Positions 1 to 9,089 of a stretch of DNA of 64,000 nucleotides are shown piece after piece. The stretch spans positions 992,001-1,056,000 of the forward strand of contig NZ_JAKWJS010000001.1 of the NCBI RefSeq assembly GCF_022761115.1. Direction: 5' to 3'. Both the position numbers and the translations under genes were made by a program. This stretch comes from Dyella sp. RRB7. Lineage in GTDB: Bacteria; Pseudomonadota; Gammaproteobacteria; Xanthomonadales; Rhodanobacteraceae. How positions within the stretch are numbered: position 1 is the stretch's first letter; every line of letters begins with the position of its first letter. A model generated the notes under the pieces. That model saw only the letters and a list, made by a program, of their open reading frames with translations, had not been told where the DNA came from and did no database searches.

Positions 1-1
1 C

Positions 2-1336
2 CTAGCGCTGGCCCAGCGCGCGGTCGAGCTTGTCGAGAAATTCCTCGGCGTTGGCGCGACTGAAGACGATCGGCGGCTTGATCTTCAGCACGTTGTCGTC
101 CGGCCCCTCGGTGGAAAGCAGCACGTGCTGCGCCTTCATCGCTTCCACCACGGCCCTGGCCCGGCTTCGGTCAGGTGTCCGCGCCTCGCGATCGCTCACC
201 AGCTCGGCGCCAATGAACAGGCCGCGTCCGCGCACGTCGCCGATCGCATCGTGTCGCTGCTGCAGTTCGCGCAAGCCCGCCAGCAGGAACTCACCCACGC
301 GGCGCGCGTTATCCTGCAACTGCTCGTCGGCGATCACATCCAGTACCGCCAGGGCGATCGCGCACGACACCGGGTTGCCGGCGAAGGTATTGAAATACTC
401 CATGCCGCTGACGAAGCTGGCAGCCACCTCGGGCGTCGTCACCACCGCGCCCATCGGATGACCGTTGCCGATTGGCTTGCCCATGGTGACGATGTCGGGT
501 ACCACGCCCTGGCACTCGAACGCCCAGAAATGATCGCCGGCCCGGCCGAAACCAACCTGCACCTCATCGGCGACGCACAGAGCACCGGCTGCGCGCACCG
601 CGGCATAGGCCTCCGGCAGGTAACCATCCGGCAGCACGATCTGGCCACCGCAACCCAATAGCGATTCGCAATAGAACGCCGCCGTGGCCACGTCTCGCTG
701 AGCGAGATTCTCGATCGCCGGGGCCAGCATCCTGCCGTACTGCCGGCCGGCATCGGGCGTGTCGGCGATGATGCCGCGATAGGTATCGGGCATGGCAACC
801 ACGCCCACCTGCGCGCTCTGTCCCGCCCCGCCCTTGCCGTTGAACTTGTACGGACTCAACTCGATCATCGACGGCGAATGGCCGTGATAGGCGTGATCCA
901 CCACCACCACACCCTGCGCGCGGGTATGCGCCCGCACTAGTCGAAGTGCGAGGTCATTCGCTTCGGTGCCCGAGTTGGTGAGGAACACAACCGACAGCGG
1001 GTCCGGCAACGTGGCCTTAAGGCGCAGCGCATACTCGACGATGTTGTCGTGCAGATAGCGGGTATTGGTGTTGAGTTGCGCCATCTGCGCCTGCCCAGCC
1101 CCCACCACGCGTGGATGGCAATGCCCGACATGGCAGACGTTGTTGACCATGTCCAGATAAGCCTGACCGTGCTGGTCGTACAACCAGACGCCTTCACCGC
1201 GTACGATCTTGAGCGGTTCCTGGTAGGCCACGCTGAGCGTCGGATTCAGGAACTGCCTGCGCAGGCGCAGGATCTCCTCATTGCTCCGCTGCGGCACGCC
1301 GTGGGGCACCGGACCAGAGGCGGTTCGATCAATCAT
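2..1336 (-). CDS. Class III aminotransferase-fold PLP enzyme (phospho-lyase-like)
   Basis: A 444-residue fold-type I PLP enzyme of the class III aminotransferase family. It shows the NSGTEAND phosphate-binding segment at residues 121-128, the DEVQ acid pair at 257-260, and the Schiff-base lysine at K287 in TMGKPIGNGHP. The reading frame is open further upstream, but the start at ATG 1336 overlaps the stop of the upstream kinase by 8 bases and begins MIDRTASG, which points to translational coupling. Known relatives that pair with an APH-type kinase are the ethanolamine-phosphate and 5-phosphohydroxylysine phospho-lyases (AGXT2L1/AGXT2L2). By inference the kinase makes a phosphorylated amino-alcohol that this enzyme eliminates. 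A plain omega-aminotransferase cannot be excluded. The stop codon lies at the window edge, so genes further downstream are not visible. Confidence 0.85.
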   Translation of the reverse strand: MIDRTASGPVPHGVPQRSNEEILRLRRQFLNPTLSVAYQEPLKIVRGEGVWLYDQHGQAYLDMVNNVCHVGHCHPRVVGAGQAQMAQLNTNTRYLHDNIVEYALRLKATLPDPLSVVFLTNSGTEANDLALRLVRAHTRAQGVVVVDHAYHGHSPSMIELSPYKFNGKGGAGQSAQVGVVAMPDTYRGIIADTPDAGRQYGRMLAPAIENLAQRDVATAAFYCESLLGCGGQIVLPDGYLPEAYAAVRAAGALCVADEVQVGFGRAGDHFWAFECQGVVPDIVTMGKPIGNGHPMGAVVTTPEVAASFVSGMEYFNTFAGNPVSCAIALAVLDVIADEQLQDNARRVGEFLLAGLRELQQRHDAIGDVRGRGLFIGAELVSDREARTPDRSRARAVVEAMKAQHVLLSTEGPDDNVLKIKPPIVFSRANAEEFLDKLDRALGQR

Positions 1337-2348
1337 GACTGAGCTCCAGGAAGGGGCTGGCGATGGCATCCTGATCGACCTCGGCAAGCTGGCGCAACAA
1401 CGCGCGTACACCTTGCTGCGACACCAGGACGAAGGGGTTGTCGGGATGTTCCCGATGCGCGCGCGTCGCCATCAGGACGCTATGGCAAAGGCGCGCAAGG
1501 ATGAAGCTTGGTAGGTGTTCGAGCTCGATGCGCAACAACGGGCACTGCGCCAGATAGCCACGAATGATGGTACGTGCGCACGCCACCGGATCCGTTTCGT
1601 GCTGCATCGCATAGGTGCATGCAATCGCCAGGTCGGCCAGGCGGAAGCTGGTGCACATGTCGCCGAAATCGATCACGGCGCGAACCTGCAACCCATCGCC
1701 CCTGTCCGCCACGATCACATTGAGATCGTTGGCATCGTTATGCAGCACCCTGATCGGCAACCGCGCCCGCCAGGCCGGCAGCTGGGCGCAGAACGTGTCG
1801 ACGTGTGTCGCCACGATAGCGCGCAGCGCAGCATCCTTGATATGGGCGGTTTCGCCGCGCAGGGACGGCAAGCACATCAGGTTCCAGTCGTGCTGGCGAT
1901 CAGCGGCCGGATGATGAAAATCCTGCAGGCCCCGCGTCAGGCGGCCCACGGCGGCGCCCAGGCTTTCGTGCAGCGCCTCGCGCTGCGCCGGCGACAGGGC
2001 GTCGATGGCATCCGCATAGGTCATGCCGGGTACGAAGCTCAACAGGCGCACCTGGCAAGGCTGGCCTGCAATGGGCAGGGTCAGCAGGTGCTCGCCATTC
2101 AGCGCCAGCTGCACCCGGGGCCACTGCAGCGTCGGTTCGCGCTCGGCCAGCGTCATCATGGCTTGGTTCTCCAGCTCCAGGTCCAACCGCGACCAGGACG
2201 GATGCGCCACCTTGAGCACATACTCGCCACGATCACTGCGGATGCGGAAATTCTGATCGGCATAGGATGGCAATGGGCTGATGTCGCCATGGATACGCCA
2301 ATGGCGTTCGGCCAGTACCAAGGCTGCATCTGGGGTCAGAACGTCCAT
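1329..2348 (-). CDS. APH-family small-molecule kinase (hydroxylysine-kinase-like)
   Basis: A 339-residue aminoglycoside-phosphotransferase-fold kinase. The catalytic loop is HNDANDLN at residues 203-210 (D205 the likely base). The metal-binding VIDFGD follows at 225-230, and an N-terminal lysine in YVLKVAHP (K46) fits the ATP-binding strand. It is the first gene of a two-gene minus-strand unit with the overlapping class III aminotransferase-fold enzyme. In animals HYKK (an APH protein) and a phospho-lyase form the same pair in hydroxylysine breakdown, and in many bacteria the two domains are fused. A role in phosphorylating an amino-alcohol such as hydroxylysine or a relative is inference. 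Antibiotic resistance is less likely given the partner. Confidence 0.8.
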   Translation of the reverse strand: MDVLTPDAALVLAERHWRIHGDISPLPSYADQNFRIRSDRGEYVLKVAHPSWSRLDLELENQAMMTLAEREPTLQWPRVQLALNGEHLLTLPIAGQPCQVRLLSFVPGMTYADAIDALSPAQREALHESLGAAVGRLTRGLQDFHHPAADRQHDWNLMCLPSLRGETAHIKDAALRAIVATHVDTFCAQLPAWRARLPIRVLHNDANDLNVIVADRGDGLQVRAVIDFGDMCTSFRLADLAIACTYAMQHETDPVACARTIIRGYLAQCPLLRIELEHLPSFILARLCHSVLMATRAHREHPDNPFVLVSQQGVRALLRQLAEVDQDAIASPFLELSHD

Positions 2349-2430
2349 AGGCTGGGTCTTGCCCGAATATTGCGGGAGGCATAATAGTAGTATAAGTTGA
2401 CATTTGAATTCAGCTTAAAGGCATGCCCAC
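2349..2430. promoter_or_regulatory. Divergent promoter region, kinase / beta-galactosidase
   Basis: This 82-base spacer separates the divergent kinase and beta-galactosidase starts and is clearly AT-richer than its surroundings (about 2380-2420). A TTGACA hexamer lies at 2397-2402, and a minus-strand TATACT hexamer lies at about 2389-2394. No regulator gene is adjacent inside the window, so control of the galactose operon must come from elsewhere, possibly left of the window. Promoter positions are guesses from sequence alone. Confidence 0.4.
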
Positions 2431-4560
2431 ATGTTTCGGCCCTTGATCGCGGCGCTGATGGCCGCTGCCGTGATGACCACCACCGCTTATGCCAACCCGG
2501 GCGACGCCAGTGGGCCGCGCCCGGCGGCCCAGGGCGCGGCCTTGCTGCACCAGCGCGAGCCGATGAGCTTTGGCGTGTTCTATTACCCGGAGCAGTGGCC
2601 GCGCGAGCAATGGCAGCGTGACCTCAACGGCATCGCCAAACTCGGCTTCGACTTCACGCACATGGCCGAATTCAGCTGGACTTATCTGGAGCCGGAAGAA
2701 GGCCACTTCGATTTCGCCTGGCTCGACCACGCCATCGATCTGGCCGACAAGGCCGGGTTGCGCGTCATTCTCGGCACGCCCTCGGCCGCACCGCCAAGCT
2801 GGATGGATGAACGCTACCCCGAGGTCTATCGGGTGGACGAACACGGCCAGCGCCATGAGCACGGCATCCGCGCCGAGGTATCGCTGGCCAATCCGAAGTA
2901 CCAGGCCTTCGTGGCGCGGCTGGTCGCGGCCATGGCGCAGCACTACGGCCACGACCGCCGCGTGTGGGGTTGGCAGATCGACAACGAGCCCGGCACCTTC
3001 GCCGACTACAGCGACAGCGCCCGCATCGCCTTCCAACGCTGGCTGCAACAGAAATACGGCAGCATCGATGCGATGAACGCGGCCTGGGGCGGCTCGTTCT
3101 GGAGCAGCCGCTATACCAGCTTCAAACAGGTCCACCTGCCCAACGCCACGCTGGCGGCGGAGGACAAACTGAGTCCGCACGCCTTGCTCGACTTCGCCCG
3201 TTACCAGGCCGACGCCACGGCCCGCTTCCTCGATGAGCAGGCGGCGACCATCAGGAAGTACGCGGCGCCCGAGCAATGGGTGACCACCAATTACACCAAT
3301 GTCACCACCGCCACCGATCCGCGCCGCAGCCATGGGCAGAATTTTCCCACCTTCACGCTCTACCCCGTCGCTGGCACCGACGCGCTGGGCGGCGACAGCT
3401 ATGCCATCGGCAAGCCGGCGAACCTGATGGAGGCGGCCGCGTACTTTCGCCCGATGACCGGCACGTTCGGCGTGATGGAACTGCAACCGGGCCAGGTGAA
3501 CTGGGGCGAGATCAATCCGCAGCCGATGCCCGGCGCCATCAGCATGTGGATGTGGCACGCGTTCGCCTCCGGTGCCTCGCTGCTCAGCACCTATCGTTAC
3601 CGCCATCCGCTGCGCGGCAGCGAGATGTACCACGAAGGCATCATGGGCACCGACGGCGTGACGCTGTCGCGCACGGGCAAGGAATTTGTCGACACCTTGC
3701 ATGACATCAAGGCGCTCGAAGCGAAGTTCGACGCCAAGGCCACGCTGCCCGCCGCCATGGCCGCGCGTTCGACCGGCTACCTGTGGAGCCAGGAGGTGTT
3801 CTGGGATCTGGAGATCCAGCCGCAGACCACGTTGTGGCACACCTGGGCCTATCGCAATACCTATACCGAAGCGGTGAAGAGCACCGGCGCGCCCATGGAT
3901 TTCATCGCAGAGGACGATGACTTCAGCCGTTATCCATTCGTGATCGCGCCCGCCTACCAGATGGTGAGCGAGGCACTGGCCAGGAAATGGCGACAGTATG
4001 TCGAACAGGGCGGCCACCTGATCCTGACCAGCCGCACCGGCCAGAAGAATGCGCTTGGCCATTTCCACGAAGGGCCGTGGGTTGCCCCCATCCTCGACTT
4101 GATCGGCGACGATGTCGAAGGCTTCGACACGCTGCCCCCGAGCGCCCAGGGGCAGGTGACCCTGGATGGCAAGACGCACGACTGGCACCGCTGGGCCGAC
4201 ATCCTCACGCCGCGACCGGGCACGCAGGTGCTCGCCACCTATGCCGACCACTACTACGCCGGCAAGGCGGCCGCCACCACGCGCAAGCTGGGCCGCGGCA
4301 CTGTCACCATGATCGGTGTCTCCACCGATGACGGTGCGCTGGAACGCGAGGTCGTGCGCAGCGTCTACCAGCGCGCGGGCGTTGCGATCGAAGACCTGCC
4401 CACCGGCGTGTATCACGAATGGCGGGGCGGCTTTGACTTCATGGTCAATTACAACCCGCAACCGTTCTCGCCGACACTGCCGGCAGGCGCCACCATCGTG
4501 CACGGCCAAGCGCCGCTGGCCCCGGCACAGGCATTGGTGTGGAAGGACACGTCACCGTGA
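2431..4560 (+). CDS. Secreted GH42 beta-galactosidase
   Basis: A 709-residue glycoside hydrolase of family 42. A cleavable signal peptide covers about residues 1-22 (MFRPLIAALMAAAVMTTTAYA), so it acts in the periplasm or outside. The GH42 active site is readable: the acid/base glutamate E186 in QIDNEPG and the nucleophile E350 in GVMELQPG. The N-terminal barrel begins FGVFYYPEQWP, typical of the family, and the trimerisation and C-terminal domains follow to a normal overall length. It is the first gene of the galactose operon, so it probably releases galactose from beta-galactosides for the pathway encoded downstream. Its exported form is notable because many GH42 enzymes are cytoplasmic. The linkage it cleaves cannot be told from sequence. 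Confidence 0.93.
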   Translation: MFRPLIAALMAAAVMTTTAYANPGDASGPRPAAQGAALLHQREPMSFGVFYYPEQWPREQWQRDLNGIAKLGFDFTHMAEFSWTYLEPEEGHFDFAWLDHAIDLADKAGLRVILGTPSAAPPSWMDERYPEVYRVDEHGQRHEHGIRAEVSLANPKYQAFVARLVAAMAQHYGHDRRVWGWQIDNEPGTFADYSDSARIAFQRWLQQKYGSIDAMNAAWGGSFWSSRYTSFKQVHLPNATLAAEDKLSPHALLDFARYQADATARFLDEQAATIRKYAAPEQWVTTNYTNVTTATDPRRSHGQNFPTFTLYPVAGTDALGGDSYAIGKPANLMEAAAYFRPMTGTFGVMELQPGQVNWGEINPQPMPGAISMWMWHAFASGASLLSTYRYRHPLRGSEMYHEGIMGTDGVTLSRTGKEFVDTLHDIKALEAKFDAKATLPAAMAARSTGYLWSQEVFWDLEIQPQTTLWHTWAYRNTYTEAVKSTGAPMDFIAEDDDFSRYPFVIAPAYQMVSEALARKWRQYVEQGGHLILTSRTGQKNALGHFHEGPWVAPILDLIGDDVEGFDTLPPSAQGQVTLDGKTHDWHRWADILTPRPGTQVLATYADHYYAGKAAATTRKLGRGTVTMIGVSTDDGALEREVVRSVYQRAGVAIEDLPTGVYHEWRGGFDFMVNYNPQPFSPTLPAGATIVHGQAPLAPAQALVWKDTSP

Positions 4561-4603
4561 TGCGGCGAAGCCAAGCAACGCGAGCAAGAGGGGGCCTCCA
4601 GCC

Positions 4604-5548
4604 ATGGGCGGCCTGATCGGACTCGACTGGGGCACCACCAGCCTGCGCGCGTACTGGCTCGATGAGGCTGGCGCCATCCGCGAGGTGCGCGCACGCCCAT
4701 GGGGCGTGCGCCAGCTGCCGGAGGGCGGCTTCGACGCCGCGCTGGCGGATATCACCCGCGACTGGCCCGCACTGCCCCGCCTCGCCAGCGGCATGGTCGG
4801 CAGCCGGCAAGGGTGGCTGGAAGTGCCGTATATCGACCTGCCCGCCGACCTCCAGATGTTGGCACGCAATGTACGACGCCTGCATGCCAGCGACGGCGGG
4901 GACGTCCACGTGGTTCCCGGCCTGCGCAACCCGCAAGGCCCCGACGTAATGCGCGGCGAGGAAATCCAGCTGTTCGGCGCCCTCGCTAGACAACCGGCGC
5001 TGGCCGCCCACTCCACCTGGATCCTTCCTGGCACGCACAGCAAGTGGGCCAGCGTGTGCGACGGCGCGGTGGTCGACTTCAGCACGCTGATGACTGGCGA
5101 ACTGTTTGCGCTGTTGCGCCAGCATTCGATCCTTGGCATCGGCACGAGTGATGCCACCCTCGATGAGGATGCCTTCGTGCGTGGCGTCATCGTGGCGCGC
5201 GACAGCTGTGCGGCCGGTGCTTTCAGCCGCTTGTTCAGCGCGCGTGCGCTGGTGCTGGATGGCGCACTGGGCAACTCTGCGGTACCCGGCTACCTCTCCG
5301 GCCTGCTGATAGGCGAGGAATTCCGCTGCCGCCTCGCCACCGAACGCTTCAGCCTTGGCGCACCCATCCAGCTGATTGGCGACGACGCGCTATGCGCGCG
5401 CTATCGCCTGGCCGCCGCCCACTTCGATATCGAACTGGCCGAGTCCGTCACCGATGCCGCCGCCCATGGGCTGTGGCAGATCGCCGGCCAGATCGGCCTC
5501 ATCCAAGCCGCTTCGATCAGGACGGCCAAGGAAATTCCGTCATGCTGA
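4604..5548 (+). CDS. dgoK: 2-dehydro-3-deoxygalactonokinase
   Basis: A 314-residue sugar-acid kinase of the DgoK family. It phosphorylates 2-keto-3-deoxygalactonate (KDGal) with ATP to KDPGal, the fourth step of De Ley-Doudoroff galactose breakdown, in the cytoplasm. The N-terminal phosphate-binding motif GLIGLDWGTTSLRAYWLD is diagnostic. The frame is open upstream into the beta-galactosidase gene. ATG 4604 is chosen because it places this motif at the N terminus and has a G-rich stretch (4588-4594) upstream. The gene overlaps the next one, dgoA, by 7 bases. The gene order dgoK-dgoA-dgoD is the same as in the E. coli dgo operon. Confidence 0.92.
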   Translation: MGGLIGLDWGTTSLRAYWLDEAGAIREVRARPWGVRQLPEGGFDAALADITRDWPALPRLASGMVGSRQGWLEVPYIDLPADLQMLARNVRRLHASDGGDVHVVPGLRNPQGPDVMRGEEIQLFGALARQPALAAHSTWILPGTHSKWASVCDGAVVDFSTLMTGELFALLRQHSILGIGTSDATLDEDAFVRGVIVARDSCAAGAFSRLFSARALVLDGALGNSAVPGYLSGLLIGEEFRCRLATERFSLGAPIQLIGDDALCARYRLAAAHFDIELAESVTDAAAHGLWQIAGQIGLIQAASIRTAKEIPSC

Positions 5549-6186
5549 GTCACTGGCTCGATCAACTGCCCCTCGTTGCGATCCTGCGCGGCATCCATCC
5601 CGATGAAGCCGAAGCCATCGGCCATGCGCTGGCCCATGCCGGCTTCCGCGTGCTGGAGGTGCCGCTCAATTCGCCCGAGCCGTTCGCAAGCATCCGACGT
5701 CTCAGCCAGGCGCTGGGCGACGACTATCTCGTCGGTGCCGGCACCGTGATGACGCCAGCGCAGGTCCAGCAGGTCGTCGCCGCCGGCGGTCGCCTGATCG
5801 TGATGCCGCATGCCGACACGGCGGTGATCCGTGCGGCCAAGGACGCAGGCGTGCTCTGCGTGCCCGGCGTGGCCACGCCCACCGAGGCGCTGGCGGCATT
5901 GGCCGCCGGTGCCGATGGCCTGAAGCTGTTTCCCGCCGGCCAGGTGTCGCCCGAAGGCCTCAAGGCCTGGCGCGCGATCCTGCCCACCCACGTGCCCGTG
6001 TTACCCGTCGGCGGCATCTCGCCCGACACCATGGCGCCATGGGTGGGCGCCGGCGCGCAAGGGTTCGGTATCGGTTCTGCGCTGTATGCGCCCGGCATCG
6101 ATGCCGGTGAAGTTGCCCGTCGCGCGCAGGCCTTCGCGCAGGCCTGGCGCGCCGTCTCTCCAAAGTCCAAGGAACACCGTGCATGA
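5542..6186 (+). CDS. dgoA: 2-dehydro-3-deoxy-6-phosphogalactonate aldolase
   Basis: A 214-residue class I aldolase of the KDPG/KDPGal family. It splits KDPGal into pyruvate and glyceraldehyde-3-phosphate. The Schiff-base lysine is K128 in DGLKLFPAG, with R16 in AILRG, E39 in VLEVPL and the GAGTVM loop at about 65-70 completing the known active site. The length is normal for the family. ATG 5542 lies inside the end of dgoK (7-base overlap). The stop at 6184-6186 overlaps the start of dgoD as ATGA. It is assigned to the galactonate rather than the gluconate branch because it sits between dgoK and dgoD. Confidence 0.93.
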   Translation: MLSHWLDQLPLVAILRGIHPDEAEAIGHALAHAGFRVLEVPLNSPEPFASIRRLSQALGDDYLVGAGTVMTPAQVQQVVAAGGRLIVMPHADTAVIRAAKDAGVLCVPGVATPTEALAALAAGADGLKLFPAGQVSPEGLKAWRAILPTHVPVLPVGGISPDTMAPWVGAGAQGFGIGSALYAPGIDAGEVARRAQAFAQAWRAVSPKSKEHRA

Positions 6187-7331
6187 AAATCACCCGACTC
6201 ACCACTTTCCTGGTGCCGCCGCGCTGGTTGTTCCTGCGCATCGATACCGATGCAGGCATTTGCGGCTGGGGCGAGCCGGTGGTGGAAGGTCGCGCGCATA
6301 CCGTGGCCGCCGCCGTCGATGAGCTTGCCGATTACCTGGTCGGCAAGGACCCCCGCCACGTCGAGGATCTGTGGAACGTGATGTACCGCGGCGGCTTCTA
6401 TCGCGGCGGCCCGATTCTGATGAGCGCCATTGCCGGCATCGACCAGGCCCTGTGGGACATCAAGGGCAAGCAGCTGGGCGTACCGGTGCATGAGCTGCTG
6501 GGTGGCCCGGTGCGCCAACGCATCCGCGTGTACTCGTGGATCGGCGGTGACCGCCCGGCGGATACGGCCAAGGCAGCGGCAGCGGCGGTGGAACGCGGCT
6601 TCACCGCGGTCAAGATGAATGGCACCGAGGAAATGCACTTCGTCGACAGTCACGCCAAGGTCGATCGCGTATTGGAAAACGTGCAGGCCGTGCGCGCAGC
6701 GGTGGGCCCACATATCGGCCTGGGCGTGGATTTCCACGGCCGCGTGCACAAGCCGATGGCCAAGGTGCTGATGCGCGAACTGGCACCGTACAAGTTGATG
6801 TTCATTGAGGAGCCGGTGCTGTCGGAGCACCTCGAAGCGATTCCGGAGCTGGCCAGCATCGCCCCCGCGCCGATCGCGCTGGGCGAACGCCTGTATACAC
6901 GCTACGACTTCAAGCGCGTGCTGCAAACCGGCGGCGTCGACATCATCCAGCCCGACCCCTCGCATGCTGGCGGCATCACCGAAACGCGCAAGATCGCTGC
7001 GATGGCGGAAGCCTACGACGTGGCGCTTGCACTGCACTGCCCGCTCGGCCCGATCGCGCTGGCCGCCAACCTGCAGCTCGATGCGGTATGCCACAACGCC
7101 TTCATCCAGGAACAGGGGCTTGGCATCCATTACAACGCCGCCAACGACCTGCTCGACTACGTCGCCGACCGCAGCGTGTTCGCCTACGAGGAAGGCTACG
7201 TGGCGATTCCCGGCGGCCCGGGCCTGGGCATCGAGATCAATGAGGCCTATGTGAAGGAACGCGCCGAGGTGGGTCACCGCTGGCGCAATCCACTGTGGCG
7301 CCATAACGACGGCAGCGTCGCCGAATGGTAA
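6183..7331 (+). CDS. dgoD: D-galactonate dehydratase
   Basis: A 382-residue enolase-superfamily dehydratase that converts D-galactonate to KDGal. It has the same length as E. coli DgoD, and the catalytic residues fall at the same numbers. The metal ligands are D183 (VDFHG), E209 (FIEEP) and E235 (LGERL), with bases H185 and H285 (ALHCPLGP). The C-terminal [14 protein letters not shown] is nearly the same as in the E. coli enzyme. The ATG overlaps the dgoA stop by four bases (ATGA), so the two are probably translationally coupled. Function is about as secure as sequence reading allows. Confidence 0.96.
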   Translation: MKITRLTTFLVPPRWLFLRIDTDAGICGWGEPVVEGRAHTVAAAVDELADYLVGKDPRHVEDLWNVMYRGGFYRGGPILMSAIAGIDQALWDIKGKQLGVPVHELLGGPVRQRIRVYSWIGGDRPADTAKAAAAAVERGFTAVKMNGTEEMHFVDSHAKVDRVLENVQAVRAAVGPHIGLGVDFHGRVHKPMAKVLMRELAPYKLMFIEEPVLSEHLEAIPELASIAPAPIALGERLYTRYDFKRVLQTGGVDIIQPDPSHAGGITETRKIAAMAEAYDVALALHCPLGPIALAANLQLDAVCHNAFIQEQGLGIHYNAANDLLDYVADRSVFAYEEGYVAIPGGPGLGIEINEAYVKERAEVGHRWRNPLWRHNDGSVAEW

Positions 7332-7371
7332 CCCGCGCCTTCCTGCCGTCCCGATATCGCGGAGCCTGTTG

Positions 7372-8136
7372 ATGCCCTCCTTCGCCAGCTATCCCAGCCT
7401 GATCGACCGCAGCGTACTGATCACCGGCGGTGCCAGCGGCATCGGCGCGGCTTTCGTCGAGCACTTCGCTCGCCAGGGTGCGAAGGTGGCCTTTCTCGAC
7501 GTGGACGATGCCGGCGCCGCCTCGCTGTGCCAGTCGCTCGCCGACGCGCGCCATCCACCCCATTACCTGCACTGCGACCTCACCGATCTGGCCGCATTGC
7601 AGGCGGCCATCATTGCCGCGCGCGCGTTGATCGGCCCGATTGCCGTGCTGGTCAACAACGCCGCCAACGATGTGCGTCACGCGCTCGCCGACATCGATGC
7701 AGTGGCGTTCGAGCGCAGCATGGCGGTGAACCTGCGGCATCAGGTGTTCGCCACCCAGGCGGTGGTTCCCGACATGCGCCAGCTCGGCGGCGGCTCGATC
7801 ATCTGCCTGGGCTCCACCGGCTGGATGAAGAAGAACGGCGGCTATCCGCTCTACGCCATGGCCAAGGCGGCAGTGCACGGTTTCGTCAACGGCATGGCAC
7901 GCGAACTGGGCCAGCAACATATCCGCATCAACAGCCTGGTGCCGGGCTGGGTCATCACCGAAAAGCAGGCGCGTCTGTGGCTGGACGAGGCGGGCCGCGC
8001 GGATATCGCGCGTGGCCAATGCATGCCCGGTCTGCTAATGGCGGACGACCTTGCGCGCGCGGCGCTGTTCCTTGCCGCGGACGACAGCCGCATGTGCACG
8101 GGGCAGGATTTCATCGTCGACGGCGGCTGGGTATGA
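7372..8136 (+). CDS. SDR sugar dehydrogenase (probable D-galactose 1-dehydrogenase)
   Basis: A 254-residue classical short-chain dehydrogenase/reductase. It has the nucleotide-binding TGGASGIG at residues 18-25, NNAAN at about 95, and the catalytic S148, Y161 and K165 (YAMAK). D43 and D45 at the end of the second strand (FLDVDD) favour NAD(H). Its place between dgoD and a lactonase gene makes it the best candidate for oxidising D-galactose to galactonolactone, the first step of the pathway. L-arabinose could also be a substrate, as for many related enzymes. ATG 7372 is preferred over a TTG just before it. The stop overlaps the next ATG as ATGA. Confidence 0.85.
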   Translation: MPSFASYPSLIDRSVLITGGASGIGAAFVEHFARQGAKVAFLDVDDAGAASLCQSLADARHPPHYLHCDLTDLAALQAAIIAARALIGPIAVLVNNAANDVRHALADIDAVAFERSMAVNLRHQVFATQAVVPDMRQLGGGSIICLGSTGWMKKNGGYPLYAMAKAAVHGFVNGMARELGQQHIRINSLVPGWVITEKQARLWLDEAGRADIARGQCMPGLLMADDLARAALFLAADDSRMCTGQDFIVDGGWV

Positions 8137-9035
8137 GCGTTCCCCAGCGACTGGCGGCCATGGAAATTGCATTGGACGCCGGCAACACCCTGGGCGAAGG
8201 CATCGTCTGGTGCGAACGCACGCAGGCGCTCTACTGGACCGATATCCAGCGCGCCACGCTGTTCCGTCTGCAGCCGGGCAATGGCACCTTGGACCAATGG
8301 CCGCTGCCCGAACGACTTGCTTCGTTCGCGCTATGCGAGGCCGATGGCTGGCTGTTGCTGGCGCTGGCGTCGCGGCTGGCGTTTTTCCGCCTTGCCGATG
8401 GCCATCTGCAGACCTTGCACGAGGTGGAACCGGGTTTGCCCACGCGCTGCAACGATGGCGCCTGCGACCGCCAGGGCCGCTTCGTGTTCGGCACCCTGCA
8501 CGAGCCCGCCGAGGGCAGCAAGCAACCGCTCGGCCGTTTCTGGCGGCTCCATGCAGACCTCTGTCTGGAACCATTGCCGCTACCGCACGTCGCCATCAGC
8601 AACAGTATCGCCTTCAGTCCGGACGGCCGCACGATGTATTACTGCGATTCGCTGTCCCGCCGTATCCAGCGCTGCGCCTACGGCGACACGCTGGGCGCGC
8701 CGCAACTTTTCGTGGACCTCGGCGCCGTCGATGGCGAGCCGGATGGCTCGTGCGTCGATGCCGAGGGTTCGCTGTGGAATGCGCAGTGGGGGCTGGGTCG
8801 CGTGGTCCGCTACGGTGCCGACGGTGCCGTGCAGCAGCTGCTGCCGCTGCCGGCGCGCCAGCCGACCCGACCGGCCTTTGGCGGCCCCCGGCTCGACACC
8901 CTCTATGTCACCAGCGCGCGCGACGGACTGTCTGCCGCGCAACTGGCCACCGACCCTCATGCCGGCGCACTGTTCCACTCTCGGATAGGCGTGCGCGGCG
9001 TCCCCGAGCCCCGCTTCGCCGGTGCGCCGGCATAA
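8133..9035 (+). CDS. SMP-30/gluconolactonase-family sugar lactonase
   Basis: A 300-residue six-bladed beta-propeller lactonase of the SMP-30/regucalcin family. The divalent-metal ligands of the family are present: E22 in LGEGIVW, N157 in ISNSIAFSPDG and D204 in GEPDGS, with the substrate-side N107 in RCNDGACD. By context it hydrolyses D-galactono-lactone made by the SDR enzyme to D-galactonate for DgoD. The ATG overlaps the stop of the SDR gene (ATGA). It has no signal peptide, which fits a cytoplasmic step. Related lactonases act on gluconolactone or arabinonolactone, so specificity is inferred from the operon. Confidence 0.88.
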   Translation: MSVPQRLAAMEIALDAGNTLGEGIVWCERTQALYWTDIQRATLFRLQPGNGTLDQWPLPERLASFALCEADGWLLLALASRLAFFRLADGHLQTLHEVEPGLPTRCNDGACDRQGRFVFGTLHEPAEGSKQPLGRFWRLHADLCLEPLPLPHVAISNSIAFSPDGRTMYYCDSLSRRIQRCAYGDTLGAPQLFVDLGAVDGEPDGSCVDAEGSLWNAQWGLGRVVRYGADGAVQQLLPLPARQPTRPAFGGPRLDTLYVTSARDGLSAAQLATDPHAGALFHSRIGVRGVPEPRFAGAPA

Positions 9036-9089
9036 GCCTTTGTCTTGATCCATCGTCCATCGTCATCCATTGCCCATAGGATTTCCTTG

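Noticed and set aside
2410-4509. Minus-strand open frame (699 codons) opposite the beta-galactosidase
   Set aside because: The GH42 motifs and signal peptide on the plus strand are clear, and the minus-strand product is a shadow.
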